Source: Roseofilum capinflatum BLCC-M114 (GTDB taxonomy: Bacteria > Cyanobacteriota > Cyanobacteriia > Cyanobacteriales > Desertifilaceae). From it: a stretch of 64,000 nt of DNA. The notes below the pieces were generated by a model. It had not been told where the DNA came from. It saw only the letters and a program-made list of their open reading frames with translations, and searched no databases. The stretch covers positions 30,808 through 94,807 of the forward strand of contig NZ_JAQOSO010000092.1 of assembly GCF_030068505.1 (NCBI RefSeq), given 5' to 3'. This document shows positions 18,096 through 26,965 of the stretch, one piece after another. Positions within the stretch are counted from its first letter, which is position 1. Each line of letters opens with the position of its first letter. The position numbers and the translations under genes are program-made.

Positions 18096-18467
18096 GTGTA
18101 CTATACCGCCCAACCTCCTTACGCCTTATTACTGATTGGTTTGCTCGTCAGCTTGACATCAGGAGCAGCCTTTTATGCCACATTGACTGAAGCCGCCAAA
18201 ATCTGGTCATCTAAATCTAGTAATTATGAGATCACCAGCCTTCAGGGGCCAAAACTGCTGTTTCCATTTACAGGCATTTTTGCCGGTGCTTGTGTATTCT
18301 TGTCGTCGGGGTTGGCGGTATTCGGCTTTCCCACGGCGATCGCCTATTTAATTTCCCTCCCCGTTACCCTGTTTGTCAGTGGCTTGGTTTGGTATCAACT
18401 TGGTCAAGTGCTGATCCAACTCCAACAAGGTGGCTCCCAAGCCCTAGATCTAGACTCATGGGGCTAA
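18096..18467 (+). CDS. Conserved cyanobacterial membrane protein, unknown function
   Basis: The predicted protein has 123 residues with three hydrophobic helices (about 10-30, 58-78, 82-106). A short soluble loop with the sequence SSKSSNYEITSLQGPK lies between the first two. GTG start at 18096, with AGGAG nine bases upstream. The C-terminus is polar and acidic. No named family is recognised. It is 88 bases after the UbiB gene on the same strand and may share its transcript. Confidence 0.65.
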   Translation: MYYTAQPPYALLLIGLLVSLTSGAAFYATLTEAAKIWSSKSSNYEITSLQGPKLLFPFTGIFAGACVFLSSGLAVFGFPTAIAYLISLPVTLFVSGLVWYQLGQVLIQLQQGGSQALDLDSWG

Positions 18468-18490
18468 ACCCCACAAACTAAACCCGTAGT

Positions 18491-18605
18491 GCCGTGACAA
18501 CCCTAAAATGGTGGGTTACGGCGGATTGAGAGATTGCTATTACCGTCTAGGTTTTAGCCGCCTAACCCACCCTACGCTAATGCACGTTTTTAGCTGTGTC
18601 ATGGC
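18491..18605. repeat. Long imperfect palindromic element
   Basis: The left arm begins GCCGTGACAACCCTAAAA and continues GGTGGGTTACGGCGG. The right arm mirrors it as CCGCCTAACCCACC ... TTTTTAGCTGTGTCATGGC, with about ten extra bases. The arms could fold into a stem of about 35 bp. GGTGGGTTAGGCGG-type palindromes are widespread in cyanobacterial intergenic regions. Confidence 0.7.
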
Positions 18606-18633
18606 AGTAGGGTGGGCACTGCCAGCCCTACTG
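18605..18633. repeat. Small hairpin CAGTAGGG / CCCTACTG
   Basis: A perfect 8-bp stem with a 13-base loop immediately follows the long palindrome. It may be part of the same element. No T-run follows it. Confidence 0.45.
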
Positions 18634-19067
18634 GACTTGAAATGAGAGGAGCTAAATCATCGATTGTTAAGTTTAATCTCAATTGCTTGATTGGGATTAA
18701 ACTATCTCCTATATTAAAAATATGGAGCTAACAAAAAAGCTTCATTGGCAGATCAAACAGTCCATTTCTAACCATTAGTTTTGAGAGGTAAAACACTGTT
18801 TCACTATCATCTGTCTCTCCAAGTACAAACTGCACCCAATCGGTGGCTGGTCTTTCCTTAAAACTGGGTAAACTGGGAGTAAGAAAGGGGATTAAATAAG
18901 CCCATTTCCCTCCAAATAGACTTAACCTAAGCAAGGAAGATTTCAGGGAACTATTCGGGTGCAGTTGTGCTTTTAAAAGCAATGAAGCGTAATGAACCCA
19001 GAAAATCAGCAGGCGAATTCCTTAATCCGCTACAATCGATAAGTAGAATTCTCCCTCACGGAAGCTT

Positions 19068-19838
19068 ATGGCCATTATTGCTCTGAAGGCTTGGTATCTC
19101 CAAGAATATGAGCCGATTCCCGAACTAGAAAAACGCCCCCCAGATATGCGCTTGAGTAAGCAAAGTTTGCTCAAATCTGCTTTGCGTGCTGATTTCCTCG
19201 AAGATAGCGAAGAAGTCAAGCAATCGATTTGGTTTCAGCGATATTTACAAGGGGAAACCATAGAATTTTATATCGAAGGCAGTGGAGGTTATGCCATCTC
19301 CAATATTGACCTGACTAGCCATGAGATTTACTTTACCAAACAGGAAGTGATGGCCCATCTCGATCCGATGATCTTCTTCTGCTATCAGCAGGAGTATGGA
19401 GAATCGAGTCAGATCTTACAGGAAGTATTAGAAGAAACTATTACGGATCTGAATCGGCGATCGCGCCTTACCCTAACCCTAGAATCATCTCACCGTCCCA
19501 ATCAAGCCCCCATTCGTCTCAATAATCCCCTCATGCGTCGCATTCGCAAAAGTTTACTCTTCATTGCCGATGGGACTCCCGTCACTCAAGTAGACACCGA
19601 AGACACAACCCATCTCATACCGAGTCCTTATGTCTGTGTGGAAATGGGATATGCTCTCTCTATTAAACGACCCGAACAACTCTTACTCGCACAAATGGAG
19701 CGATCGGACTTTCCAGGGCAATTTCCCTTTGATGTCTCTCCCCAAAACCGTCTCTCCTTTCAATCGATGGAAGACTTAAAAGACCTACTGCCCCCAACCC
19801 TGGAAACCCTGCTAGAACGGTATCGGTTATTAACCTAA
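19068..19838 (+). CDS. Conserved hypothetical with a TIR-like/nucleotide-binding-type C-terminal half
   Basis: The predicted soluble protein has 256 residues with ATG at 19068. Residues 1-150 match no family I know (MAIIALKAWYLQEYEPIPEL...). Residues about 160-240 have the pattern LLFIADGTPV, then PSPYVCVEMGYAL, LLLAQM and QFPFDV. This is the layout of the second half of TIR-like or deoxyribosyltransferase-like Rossmann folds (IaDvTp ... pNV.fElGyAl ... lPFD). The Glu in VEMGYAL aligns with the catalytic Glu of such folds, but the first half of the fold is not evident. The assignment is inference. The deacetylase starts 27 bases downstream. Confidence 0.6.
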   Translation: MAIIALKAWYLQEYEPIPELEKRPPDMRLSKQSLLKSALRADFLEDSEEVKQSIWFQRYLQGETIEFYIEGSGGYAISNIDLTSHEIYFTKQEVMAHLDPMIFFCYQQEYGESSQILQEVLEETITDLNRRSRLTLTLESSHRPNQAPIRLNNPLMRRIRKSLLFIADGTPVTQVDTEDTTHLIPSPYVCVEMGYALSIKRPEQLLLAQMERSDFPGQFPFDVSPQNRLSFQSMEDLKDLLPPTLETLLERYRLLT

Positions 19839-19865
19839 GTTGGGGATAGAAAACTCCCCAGAACC

Positions 19866-20555
19866 ATGTCACTCCAGCTATATCCTCTCTATCCCATCCT
19901 CTATCAAGGCTTAAAACCCTTATTTCCCCAATGTTTATGGCAGGGAAATCCCGATCAAAAGGCGATCGCCCTCACCTTTGATGATGGCCCCCATCCCCAA
20001 TACACCCCAGAGCTGTTAAACGTATTAGAAACCTACAACGTCAAAGCCAACTTTTTTTGGCTCGGATACTGGGTCGAACAGTATCCCGAAATCGCCAAAG
20101 CCGTTTACAATCGAGGCCATTGGATCGGTTTACATGGCTATACCCATCGCAACTTTCCCCAACTGACCCCAGAACAACTCTACCAAGACTTATACCAAAC
20201 CCAAACCGCCATTCTTCAGGCCTGCGATCTGAACCCGGAAGAGCGATCGCACTTTCGGGATGTGCGGCCTCCCAATGGTCTTTTCACCCCCCAAACCCTC
20301 AAACTGTTGCAACAATGGAACTATCGCCCAGTGATGTGGACAGTCGTTCCCGAAGATTGGGTTAATCCAGGCGTTTCCACCGTAGTTAAGCGCGTCATAG
20401 AAACCGTTTGTCCCGGTTCACTCATTGTTCTCCATGACGGCATCTATGGCGGTCAGAGCGTCGCAGAAACCATCAAGCAGATCCTACCCATCCTCTTAGA
20501 ACAAGACTATAAGCTCGTTAGTATTAACCATCTCTGGCACTCTCTGGAGAAATAG
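19866..20555 (+). CDS. Polysaccharide deacetylase (NodB domain, CE4)
   Basis: The predicted carbohydrate esterase family 4 protein has 229 residues; it would remove N-acetyl groups from chitin-like or peptidoglycan sugars. Motif 1 is TFDDGPHP (Asp39, Asp40). Motif 2 is HGYTH (His90, His94, metal ligands). Motif 3 is RPPNGLF, and motif 4 is LIVLHDG. No classical signal peptide is present; the N-terminus is YPLYPILYQGLKPLF. It may act in the cytoplasm or be exported by another route. It probably shares a transcript with the preceding hypothetical. Confidence 0.92.
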   Translation: MSLQLYPLYPILYQGLKPLFPQCLWQGNPDQKAIALTFDDGPHPQYTPELLNVLETYNVKANFFWLGYWVEQYPEIAKAVYNRGHWIGLHGYTHRNFPQLTPEQLYQDLYQTQTAILQACDLNPEERSHFRDVRPPNGLFTPQTLKLLQQWNYRPVMWTVVPEDWVNPGVSTVVKRVIETVCPGSLIVLHDGIYGGQSVAETIKQILPILLEQDYKLVSINHLWHSLEK

Positions 20556-20756
20556 ACAAGACTTGATTCTCCCCATCCCCCCACTGCCATTTTCAGGGAA
20601 GAATCAACAGCCCTGCTATCGGCCATGGGACGATTTATGGTCAAATGGGAAGCATGTTGATAGGTCTAATTAGCAAATCAGACCCAAAAAACCCTCAATA
20701 AACTTTAAAATCCATAAGGGAAGCCTAGCTTCCTTTGACTGGAATCGCGAGGAAAG

Positions 20757-21875
20757 ATGAATTTAGGAATTGACTTACAAAGAAGTTTTATCGAATTGCT
20801 GACCCACTTCGGTCTTCCCCAGGGAGCAGCAAAAGCATTGTGGATTCCCCTACCCATGTTAGTGGTTCTAGTGGGCGCAACGGTGGGCGTATTGGTCACC
20901 ACCTGGCTAGAGCGAAAAGTATCGGCTGCCGTGCAACAGCGCATCGGCCCCGAATATATGGGCCCTTATGGGGTCTTAGTCCCCGTTGCTGATGGTCTGA
21001 AACTCCTGCTCAAACAAGATATCATCCCCGACAAAGCCGATCCGATTTTATTTACCCTAGGGCCAGCCCTGGTGGTGATTCCGGTCTTTTTGTCCTTTCT
21101 GATTGTGCCCTTCGGAGAAAACTTGATGATCTCCAATGTGGCCATTGGTATCTTTTTGTGGATTGCCCTTTCCAGTGTGGCCCCCATTGGCTTACTCATG
21201 TCAGGCTATGCCTCCAATAACAAGTATTCCCTGTTGGGAGGACTGCGGGCCGCTGCCCAATCGATTAGCTATGAGATTCCGTTAGCGTTTTGCGTCCTGG
21301 CGATCGTCATGATGTCCAATAGCCTCAGTACCATCGATATTGTCGATCAACAATCCGGTTATGGCATCCTCGGCTGGAATATCTGGCGGCAACCGGTAGG
21401 ATTTATCATTTTCTGGATTGCTGCTTTGGCTGAATGCGAGCGTCTACCCTTCGATTTACCCGAAGCTGAAGAAGAATTAGTGGCTGGATATCAAACCGAA
21501 TACGCAGGGATGAAATTCGCCCTGTTTTATCTCGGTTCCTATGTGAACCTCGTACTCTCCGGTCTTCTGGTGGCCGTCCTATACTTAGGAGGATGGGAAT
21601 TTATTATCCCCATTGAGCAAGTTGCCCAGTGGTTAGGCATACCCGAAACCACCGCCTGGTTACAAGTGCTGATGGCAAGTTTGGGAATTACTATGGTAAT
21701 TTTCAAAACCTATTTACTGGTCTTTATTGCTGTTCTCTGTCGGTGGACGCTGCCCCGCGTGCGGATTGACCAACTGTTAGATTTAGGATGGAAATTCCTC
21801 TTACCGGTTTCTTTAGTCAATCTTCTATTGACCGCAGCTCTGAAGTTAGTCTTTCCCTTTGCCTTTGGCGGATAG
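20757..21875 (+). CDS. ndhA: NAD(P)H-quinone oxidoreductase subunit 1 (NDH-1 subunit A)
   Basis: A membrane subunit of cyanobacterial NDH-1 at the junction of peripheral and membrane arms, part of the quinone-binding site. The protein has 372 residues and eight or so hydrophobic helices. Conserved loops are [47 protein letters not shown], and [28 protein letters not shown] at 20757 follows GAGGAAAG. It heads the ndhA-ndhI-ndhG-ndhE cluster, the standard cyanobacterial order. It works in respiration and cyclic electron flow in the thylakoid membrane. Confidence 0.97.
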   Translation: MNLGIDLQRSFIELLTHFGLPQGAAKALWIPLPMLVVLVGATVGVLVTTWLERKVSAAVQQRIGPEYMGPYGVLVPVADGLKLLLKQDIIPDKADPILFTLGPALVVIPVFLSFLIVPFGENLMISNVAIGIFLWIALSSVAPIGLLMSGYASNNKYSLLGGLRAAAQSISYEIPLAFCVLAIVMMSNSLSTIDIVDQQSGYGILGWNIWRQPVGFIIFWIAALAECERLPFDLPEAEEELVAGYQTEYAGMKFALFYLGSYVNLVLSGLLVAVLYLGGWEFIIPIEQVAQWLGIPETTAWLQVLMASLGITMVIFKTYLLVFIAVLCRWTLPRVRIDQLLDLGWKFLLPVSLVNLLLTAALKLVFPFAFGG

Positions 21876-21926
21876 TTGAGCTTGGAACGTTATCCGTTTT
21901 GTGTAGTTACGAGTGGTTAATCCATC

Positions 21927-22523
21927 ATGTTGAAGTTCTTAAAACAAGTCGGTGATTACGCGAAAGGGACGGTAGAAGCAGCGAAATATATTGGTCAAGG
22001 TCTGTCAGTGACCTTCGACCATATGCAACGCCGTCCCATTACCGTGCAATATCCCTATGAAAAGCTGATTCCTTCGGAACGGTATCGGGGACGCATTCAC
22101 TTTGAGTTTGATAAGTGTATTTCTTGCGAAGTTTGCGTGCGAGTTTGTCCGATTAATCTTCCGGTGGTCGATTGGGAGATGAATAAGGAGTCGAAGAAAA
22201 AACAACTGAAGCACTACAGTATTGATTTCGGAGTCTGTATTTTCTGCGCCAATTGCATTGAATATTGTCCGACGAATTGTTTGTCCGCGACGGAAGAGTA
22301 TGAGTTGGCGGCTTACGATCGCCACGAGTTGAACTATGATAATGTGGCCCTAGGTCGCATTCCCTATAAAGTCACCAATGACCCCATGGTTCAACCGATG
22401 CGTGAATTTGCTTATCTACCCAAGGGAGTCGTTGACCCTCATACCGTATCCCATACGGAACGACGGGCTGGACTGCGGCCAGAGGAAATTCTGGAACAAT
22501 CGGAAACACCAAACAAGGATTAA
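21927..22523 (+). CDS. ndhI: NAD(P)H-quinone oxidoreductase subunit I
   Basis: An iron-sulfur subunit of the NDH-1 peripheral arm, 198 residues. Two 4Fe-4S clusters are bound by [12 protein letters not shown] (about residues 64-75) and [12 protein letters not shown] (about 106-117). These carry electrons toward the quinone site. The N-terminal amphipathic segment and the [20 protein letters not shown] region are typical. It lies 51 bases after ndhA, and ndhG starts five bases after its stop. Confidence 0.97.
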   Translation: MLKFLKQVGDYAKGTVEAAKYIGQGLSVTFDHMQRRPITVQYPYEKLIPSERYRGRIHFEFDKCISCEVCVRVCPINLPVVDWEMNKESKKKQLKHYSIDFGVCIFCANCIEYCPTNCLSATEEYELAAYDRHELNYDNVALGRIPYKVTNDPMVQPMREFAYLPKGVVDPHTVSHTERRAGLRPEEILEQSETPNKD

Positions 22524-22528
22524 GTAAC

Positions 22529-23140
22529 GTGAATTTAGCTGAAGGGGTTCAATTGGTATCATTTGGGCTGTTGGCGATCATGGCGATCGCCGCCGCCCTC
22601 GGCGTAGTCTTACTGAAGAATATTGTCCACTCTGCCTTTTTGTTGGCCGGGGTGTTGATCAGTATGGCTGGGCTGTATCTGTTGCTGAATGCGGGGTTTG
22701 TGGCAGCCGCTCAAACCCTGATCTATGTGGGGGCCATTAATGTCCTCATCCTGTTTGCCATCATGTTGGTGAATAAACAGGAAGACTATCAACCCCTGGT
22801 TCGGGGTTGGATTCGTAAGGGTGCAACAGCAGTCGTCTGTGGGGGGTTGTTTGCCCTGTTAGGGACAATGGTTGTGCAAACTCCCTGGCAACTCTCCACC
22901 GAGGCGATCGCCGGGGATAGCGCAACGACGCTAATCGGGTTGCATTTCTTTAGTGACTTTCTCCTGCCTTTTGAGTTGGCTTCTGTCCTTCTATTAATGG
23001 CTTTGGTGGGGGCAATTATTCTTGCCCGTCGGGAAGAAATTCCCGATCAACGTCCCCAAGGCCAAGGGATTCCCGATAGCTTACAATTACCGGAACGACC
23101 CAGGGAATTGGTCTCATCGGGTAAAAAGAATGAATCTTAA
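22529..23140 (+). CDS. ndhG: NAD(P)H-quinone oxidoreductase subunit 6 (subunit J/G)
   Basis: A membrane-arm subunit of NDH-1, 203 residues, equivalent to NuoJ/ND6. Five hydrophobic helices are visible, with the conserved AAQTLIYVGAINVLILFAIM segment (about residues 59-78) and VLLLMALVGAIILARRE. The start is GTG at 22529 (MNLAEGVQLV), five bases after ndhI. The C-terminal tail is hydrophilic. Confidence 0.95.
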   Translation: MNLAEGVQLVSFGLLAIMAIAAALGVVLLKNIVHSAFLLAGVLISMAGLYLLLNAGFVAAAQTLIYVGAINVLILFAIMLVNKQEDYQPLVRGWIRKGATAVVCGGLFALLGTMVVQTPWQLSTEAIAGDSATTLIGLHFFSDFLLPFELASVLLLMALVGAIILARREEIPDQRPQGQGIPDSLQLPERPRELVSSGKKNES

Positions 23141-23184
23141 AGGCTAAGAGAGCTGGTTAATTGATTGGGAGAAATGGAAACACG

Positions 23185-23496
23185 ATGGTTTTACAACTTG
23201 AATATTTTTTGCTCATTGCAGCGGCCCTATTTTGTATCGGCATTTATGGCTTGATTACGAGCCGTAATGCGGTACGAGTTCTCATGTCGATTGAGTTATT
23301 GCTCAATGCGGTGAACTTAAATTTGATGGCGTTTTCTAACTTTTTAGATCCGCAAGGCATTCGCGGCCAAGTGTTTACGGTGTTTGTGATTACCGTAGCC
23401 GCAGCCGAAGCCGCCGTTGGTTTGGCGATCGTGCTATCAATTTACCGTAACCGCAATACGGTGGATATGGAGCAGTTTAACTTACTCAAATGGTAA
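23185..23496 (+). CDS. ndhE: NAD(P)H-quinone oxidoreductase subunit 4L (subunit K/E)
   Basis: A small three-helix membrane subunit of NDH-1 equivalent to NuoK/ND4L. It carries the conserved [20 protein letters not shown] helix with its membrane glutamate. ATG at 23185 gives 103 residues and starts [16 protein letters not shown], as in other cyanobacteria. A TTG at 23161 would add eight atypical residues. It is the last gene of the ndhAIGE cluster. Confidence 0.95.
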   Translation: MVLQLEYFLLIAAALFCIGIYGLITSRNAVRVLMSIELLLNAVNLNLMAFSNFLDPQGIRGQVFTVFVITVAAAEAAVGLAIVLSIYRNRNTVDMEQFNLLKW

Positions 23497-23501
23497 GGAA
23501 A

Positions 23502-23532
23502 ATCTAAGGGGTTGGGTTAACTAACCCCTTAT
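23502..23532 (+). terminator. Possible hairpin at the end of the ndhAIGE cluster
   Basis: AAGGGGTT and AACCCCTT form an 8-bp stem with a short GGTTAAC-like loop just after the ndhE stop. The T-run is missing, so termination is only suggested. Confidence 0.4.
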
Positions 23533-23728
23533 AGCAAACCTAAATGAGTTATGTAATAACTGCCCCTCATCCCCCTACCCCCTTCTCCCGCAGGCGCTGT
23601 CCTGCTTGCCCTGAGCGTAGCCGAAGGGAGCGAAGTCGAAGGGAGAAGGGGAAAAGTCCCTCTCCCGTGGGAGAGGGATATAGGGAGAGGGCATTTCCTG
23701 TTGCACAACTCATATAGACTAGCTATAG
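23531..23728. repeat. Dispersed repeat family A, copy with an internal insert
   Basis: It begins ATAGCAAACCTAAATGAGTT and ends TTGCACAACTCATATAGACTAGCTATA, in the same orientation as the copy at 39388-39537. The core has the paired modules CCCCTTCTCCC... and CCCTCTCCCGTGGGAGAGGG. Unlike the other copy, it contains about 48 extra bases including CCCTGAGCGTAGCCGAAGGG. That is itself a known type of cyanobacterial repeat, so this looks like one repeat nested inside another. Confidence 0.8.
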
Positions 23729-23799
23729 TTATTGAGTAAGGAGTAAAAAAATATTTATTATTTATTATTAATTATTAATTTTTAATTTTTAATTGAATT

Positions 23800-24723
23800 G
23801 TGGAACTCAAACAGGTCATTATTTCCCATAAAGCCGGAGATGTAGATAGTCGCAAATGGGCGGAACGATCTGCGAAAGAGTTGGATGCTCTGGGTTGTCG
23901 AGTGCTGATGGGGCCATCGGGTGCTAAGGATAATCCTTATCCCGTGTTTTTGGCTTCAGCCCCTCAACCGATCGATCTGGCGGTGGTTTTGGGGGGGGAT
24001 GGAACAGCCTTGGCTGCTGCTCGACAGTTGGCTGCTGAAGGTATCCCCATTTTGTCGGTGAATATTGGCGGACATTTGGGGTTTTTAACGGAGTCGGCGG
24101 ATAATTTTTATGATACGCAACGGGTTTGGGAACGGTTGCAAAGCGATCGCTATGCGGTGCAGCGTAGGATGATGCTGGAAGCGGCAGTTTATGAGAGTAA
24201 CCGGCGTTTTGTACCTCCGGTGAGCGATCGCTTTTTGGCGTTGAATGAAATCTGTATTAAACCGGCATCCCACGATCGCATGATTACCTCCAAGCTAGAA
24301 ATTGAGATCGATGGGGAAGTCGTCGATCAATATCAAGGAGATGGTTTATTGGTCTCGACTCCCACCGGTTCAACTTGTTACAACCTTTCTGCCAATGGGC
24401 CGATCATTCATGAGGGCATGGAAGCAATGGCTGTGACTCCCATTTGTCCTTTAAGTTTGTCGAGTCGCCCCATTGTTATTCCTTCCGGCTGTATTGTCAG
24501 CGTTTGGCCCCTAGCAGACTACGATTTAAGCACTAAACTCTGGACAGATGGAGTTATGGGTACAGCCATTTGGCCCGGTCATCGGGTCGATGTGCGGATG
24601 GCCGATTATCAAGCCAAGTTTATTATCCTTGAAGAAAATCATTCCTACTATCGCACCCTCCGTAATAAGCTGCAATGGGCGGGTACAAGGATTGAGTTAG
24701 ATAATAATCACCGGAGCAATTAA
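23800..24723 (+). CDS. nadK: NAD kinase
   Basis: Phosphorylates NAD to NADP in the cytoplasm. The 307-residue protein has the family GGDGTALAAARQL motif around residue 65, and the second conserved block is GDGLLVSTPTGSTCYNLSANGPI. Cyanobacteria usually have two NAD kinases; this one carries the sequence MELKQVIISHKAGD at the N-terminus. GTG start at 23800. An AT-rich tract lies directly upstream and may contain the promoter. Confidence 0.93.
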   Translation: MELKQVIISHKAGDVDSRKWAERSAKELDALGCRVLMGPSGAKDNPYPVFLASAPQPIDLAVVLGGDGTALAAARQLAAEGIPILSVNIGGHLGFLTESADNFYDTQRVWERLQSDRYAVQRRMMLEAAVYESNRRFVPPVSDRFLALNEICIKPASHDRMITSKLEIEIDGEVVDQYQGDGLLVSTPTGSTCYNLSANGPIIHEGMEAMAVTPICPLSLSSRPIVIPSGCIVSVWPLADYDLSTKLWTDGVMGTAIWPGHRVDVRMADYQAKFIILEENHSYYRTLRNKLQWAGTRIELDNNHRSN

Positions 24724-24758
24724 CCATGGATGGCAGCAGGTAGGGGAGAGAGGAAAAA

Positions 24759-24781
24759 TGAGGAAAACCACGCTTTCCTCC
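24759..24781. terminator. Weak hairpin between convergent nadK and psaK
   Basis: GAGGAAA (24760-24766) and TTTCCTC (24774-24780) form a 7-bp stem with a seven-base loop, between the stops of nadK (plus) and psaK (minus). There is no T-run, so the terminator role is tentative. Confidence 0.35.
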
Positions 24782-24818
24782 TGTCCGACTCCCCCCATTG
24801 GCTCACTTGTGCGGGAGA

Positions 24819-25046
24819 TTAAATCGCTCCAGTACCACTAAGTCCTAGGATTACGCCAGCACCTAGGATATGACCTAAGCTGGTGGTCGCCAGTAATTCA
24901 GCCATTCCCATGCCACCGAAGAAGGGGCCAGCAGGTAGGCCAGGGCCAACACCTTTTTGTTGAATGGTGAATTTACCAATGGCGATCGCTAGAATATTGC
25001 AAGCAATCATGATCAGTCCGATATTGAGAGACCATTCTGAGGTCAT
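24819..25046 (-). CDS. psaK: Photosystem I reaction center subunit PsaK
   Basis: A peripheral two-helix membrane subunit of photosystem I that contributes chlorophyll-binding surface and attachment for other antenna proteins. The conserved segments are VMIACN-like IMIACNILAIAIGKFTI, and GHILGAGVILGLSGTG at the C-terminus. The length of 75 residues is shorter than usual cyanobacterial PsaK (about 86) because the short N-terminal leader is missing. The ATG at 25046, with AGGAG eleven bases upstream, looks genuine. A TATAAT-like -10 box lies at 25086-25091. Confidence 0.9.
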   Translation of the reverse strand: MTSEWSLNIGLIMIACNILAIAIGKFTIQQKGVGPGLPAGPFFGGMGMAELLATTSLGHILGAGVILGLSGTGAI

Positions 25047-25085
25047 AGGTCTTTTGCTCCTTAATCCCGGTAAAAAGTCCTCACC

Positions 25086-25091
25086 ATTATA
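25086..25091 (-). promoter_or_regulatory. Candidate -10 box of psaK
   Basis: TATAAT on the minus strand, about 40 bases before the psaK ATG, would give a leader of roughly 33 bases. No good -35 match lies at normal spacing, and I see no pair of TTACAA-type direct repeats typical of RpaB binding. Confidence 0.45.
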
Positions 25092-25179
25092 AGAAGCCTG
25101 CTGACAAAACTTTATTTTTGTGTCATTCCTTAAAGTTTATTAAAATTTTGATACAAAATTCCTCGAACAAGGAGCGAAT

Positions 25180-25827
25180 ATGCGCGTTAAAATTTGTGGA
25201 CTGACCCAAGCCCAGCAAGCCGTGGCGATCGCCGATTTAGGAGCAACAGCCCTAGGATTTATCTGTGTTTCCAGCTCACCCCGCTACATCAAACCCCAAC
25301 AGATCCAACACATCTGTACTCAACTCCCCCCATCTGTTGACCGCATCGGCGTATTTGTCAACGCCACCCTAGAGCAAATCTGTCACACCGTCACCCTCGG
25401 CCATCTCACCGGAATTCAACTCCATGGAGATGAAGATCCCTCATTTTGCCAAATTCTACGGCAAAAGTTACCCCAAATCGAACTGATCAAAGCCTTTCGA
25501 GTCCGCACCCCGGAAACCTTAACTCAAATTCCCACCTATCAAACCTGTGTCGATACCTTGCTTTTAGATGCCTATCATCCCCATCAATTCGGAGGAACCG
25601 GTCAAACTTTAGACTGGAAACATCTAAAAAGCTTTACTCCTCCCTTACCCTGGTTCTTAGCTGGAGGATTAACACCCGACAATATTGAACAAGCCCTACA
25701 GTCCCTCTCTCCCCAAGGTATCGATTTATCCAGTGGGGTTGAGTTACAACCTGGGGACAAAGATCTAGAGAAAGTGAGGCGCTTATTGCAAACACTGGGT
25801 AGATGCACATCCAATCTCAACCCCTGA
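25180..25827 (+). CDS. trpF: Phosphoribosylanthranilate isomerase
   Basis: Catalyses the Amadori rearrangement step of tryptophan biosynthesis in the cytoplasm. The 215-residue TIM barrel begins with the conserved VKICGLTQ, which carries the catalytic Cys. It contains [37 protein letters not shown] (catalytic Asp region) and [17 protein letters not shown] at 25180 with AAGGAG upstream. It is divergent from psaK and converges on the response regulator, with a 27-base gap. Confidence 0.95.
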   Translation: MRVKICGLTQAQQAVAIADLGATALGFICVSSSPRYIKPQQIQHICTQLPPSVDRIGVFVNATLEQICHTVTLGHLTGIQLHGDEDPSFCQILRQKLPQIELIKAFRVRTPETLTQIPTYQTCVDTLLLDAYHPHQFGGTGQTLDWKHLKSFTPPLPWFLAGGLTPDNIEQALQSLSPQGIDLSSGVELQPGDKDLEKVRRLLQTLGRCTSNLNP

Positions 25828-25854
25828 GTTTCCCCAGAATGATCCCGAATGAGT

Positions 25855-26556
25855 TTAATCTTCTAGAGTATCGGGAGGGACAAATTTATATCCCACCCCG
25901 CGCACCGTTTTAATAAAGCGATGTACCCCCTCTGCTTCGAGTTTCTTACGAATTTGGCCGATATGCACATCCACAACCCGTTGATCCCCCTGGTGTTCAT
26001 AGTCCCAGACTTGACTGATTAACTCTGAACGCCGCAGCACTTTCGTTGGGTTGCTGGCAAGAACATGCAGTAAATCAAACTCCAAAGCCGTCAGCACAAC
26101 GGGTTCTCCTTGCAACATCACTTCTCGCCGTTCGGGATCGATCAATAACTGACCATGGGTAATCAATTGACGCTCAGGAGTGGTGACGGTTCGCTGACGC
26201 TTGAGCAGAGCTTCGACACGATATTTGAGTTCTTCCACACTAAAGGGCTTAGTGAGGTAATCATCTGCTCCCTTTTCAAAACCAATGATTTTATCCGATG
26301 TATCCGTGCGGCTAGTGAGCATCAACACAAAAACATCCGTTAAAGTTTGCATTTCCTGGCAAAGATTGTAACCTAGGGCATCCGGTAAATTCACATCTAA
26401 AATTACCAAATCGGGGCGAAACTGCTTGAACTTTGCCATGCCGGTTTTCCCGTCAGCAGCATCTTCGAGTTCATAGCCATGTTTGCCCAAATAGCGAAAG
26501 ACTAAATTACGAATTGCAGGATCATCATCTACGACAAGAATCTTGGCTGAAGCCAT
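25855..26556 (-). CDS. OmpR/PhoB-type response regulator
   Basis: The predicted transcription regulator has 233 residues. The receiver domain (1-120) has the acidic triplet DDD at 10-12, phospho-acceptor Asp54 (VILDVNLP), the switch Thr/Ser (MLTSRTD) and Lys (YLTKPFS). The winged-helix DNA-binding domain (about 135-228) has LTALEFDLLHVLASNPTKVL and VVDVHIGQIRKKL with VRGVGYKF. It is not clearly RpaA or RpaB: the helices differ from both. No cognate kinase is adjacent. Divergent from the CPP1-like gene across 409 bases. Confidence 0.9.
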   Translation of the reverse strand: MASAKILVVDDDPAIRNLVFRYLGKHGYELEDAADGKTGMAKFKQFRPDLVILDVNLPDALGYNLCQEMQTLTDVFVLMLTSRTDTSDKIIGFEKGADDYLTKPFSVEELKYRVEALLKRQRTVTTPERQLITHGQLLIDPERREVMLQGEPVVLTALEFDLLHVLASNPTKVLRRSELISQVWDYEHQGDQRVVDVHIGQIRKKLEAEGVHRFIKTVRGVGYKFVPPDTLED

Positions 26557-26965
26557 ATGAATAACCTTGTGATATATGCTTGCGAGTTGACAAACAGACC
26601 CAAGACTGGCAGTTTCGTCATCTAAGTGTATCTGGCCATGGTGGCTCTGTGGTACAGGTTTTCCGTTAGAATAACGGCAGCCTAAGCTTAGGGCTGGTTA
26701 TTCCTCATGCCAAAAATGGGAGGATCAGCCATGGATGAGCTTAGATTATCTATTATCGGGGGTGATTGCTTGGGTAGCCAACTCTATTAAGAATTATGTT
26801 AAAGTGGCACTAATAAAATAGTGAAAAAAGTTTAGGCTAATTTGGTAAGCACTGGTAACGGAGTCAACCCTTGAGTTGAGCAACCAGGCTTGTGTAAGCT
26901 GGAAGTCTAGGCTCCTACGGCTCCTCGATCAGAGCGCTGAATGATTGTGAGGGAATGAACAAAAG
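26557..26965. other. Divergent promoter region between the response regulator and CPP1-like genes
   Basis: About 410 bases with no gene. TTGACA at 26588-26593 and AT-rich TAATAAAATAG around 26810-26822 could be promoter parts. Two imperfect stems are visible: one at about 26691-26735, from GGCTGGTTATTCCTC to GGGAGGATCAGCC, and a short one at about 26867-26882 (TCAAC / GTTGA). The long leader before the CPP1-like gene may be structured. I recognise no known RNA family. Confidence 0.5.

Larger units (their letters stand above)
18468..19067. other. Intergenic region with palindromic repeats
   Basis: About 600 bases. The first third is a long imperfect palindrome (18491-18605) plus a hairpin (18605-18633). 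The remainder is AT-rich. A minus-strand frame at 18728-18982 (84 codons, TTG start) shows no recognisable domain or ribosome binding site and is not called. The promoter of the following gene probably lies in 18970-19060. Confidence 0.6.
23497..23799. other. Intergenic region between ndhE and nadK
   Basis: About 300 bases made of a hairpin (23502-23532), a full-length family A repeat (23531-23728), and an AT-only tract of TTATTAATT/TTTTTAATT units (23745-23795) directly before the nadK GTG. No gene is seen. Confidence 0.7.

Noticed and set aside
18728-18982. 84-codon minus-strand ORF
   Set aside because: TTG start, no ribosome binding site, no recognisable domain, and in an AT-rich gap.
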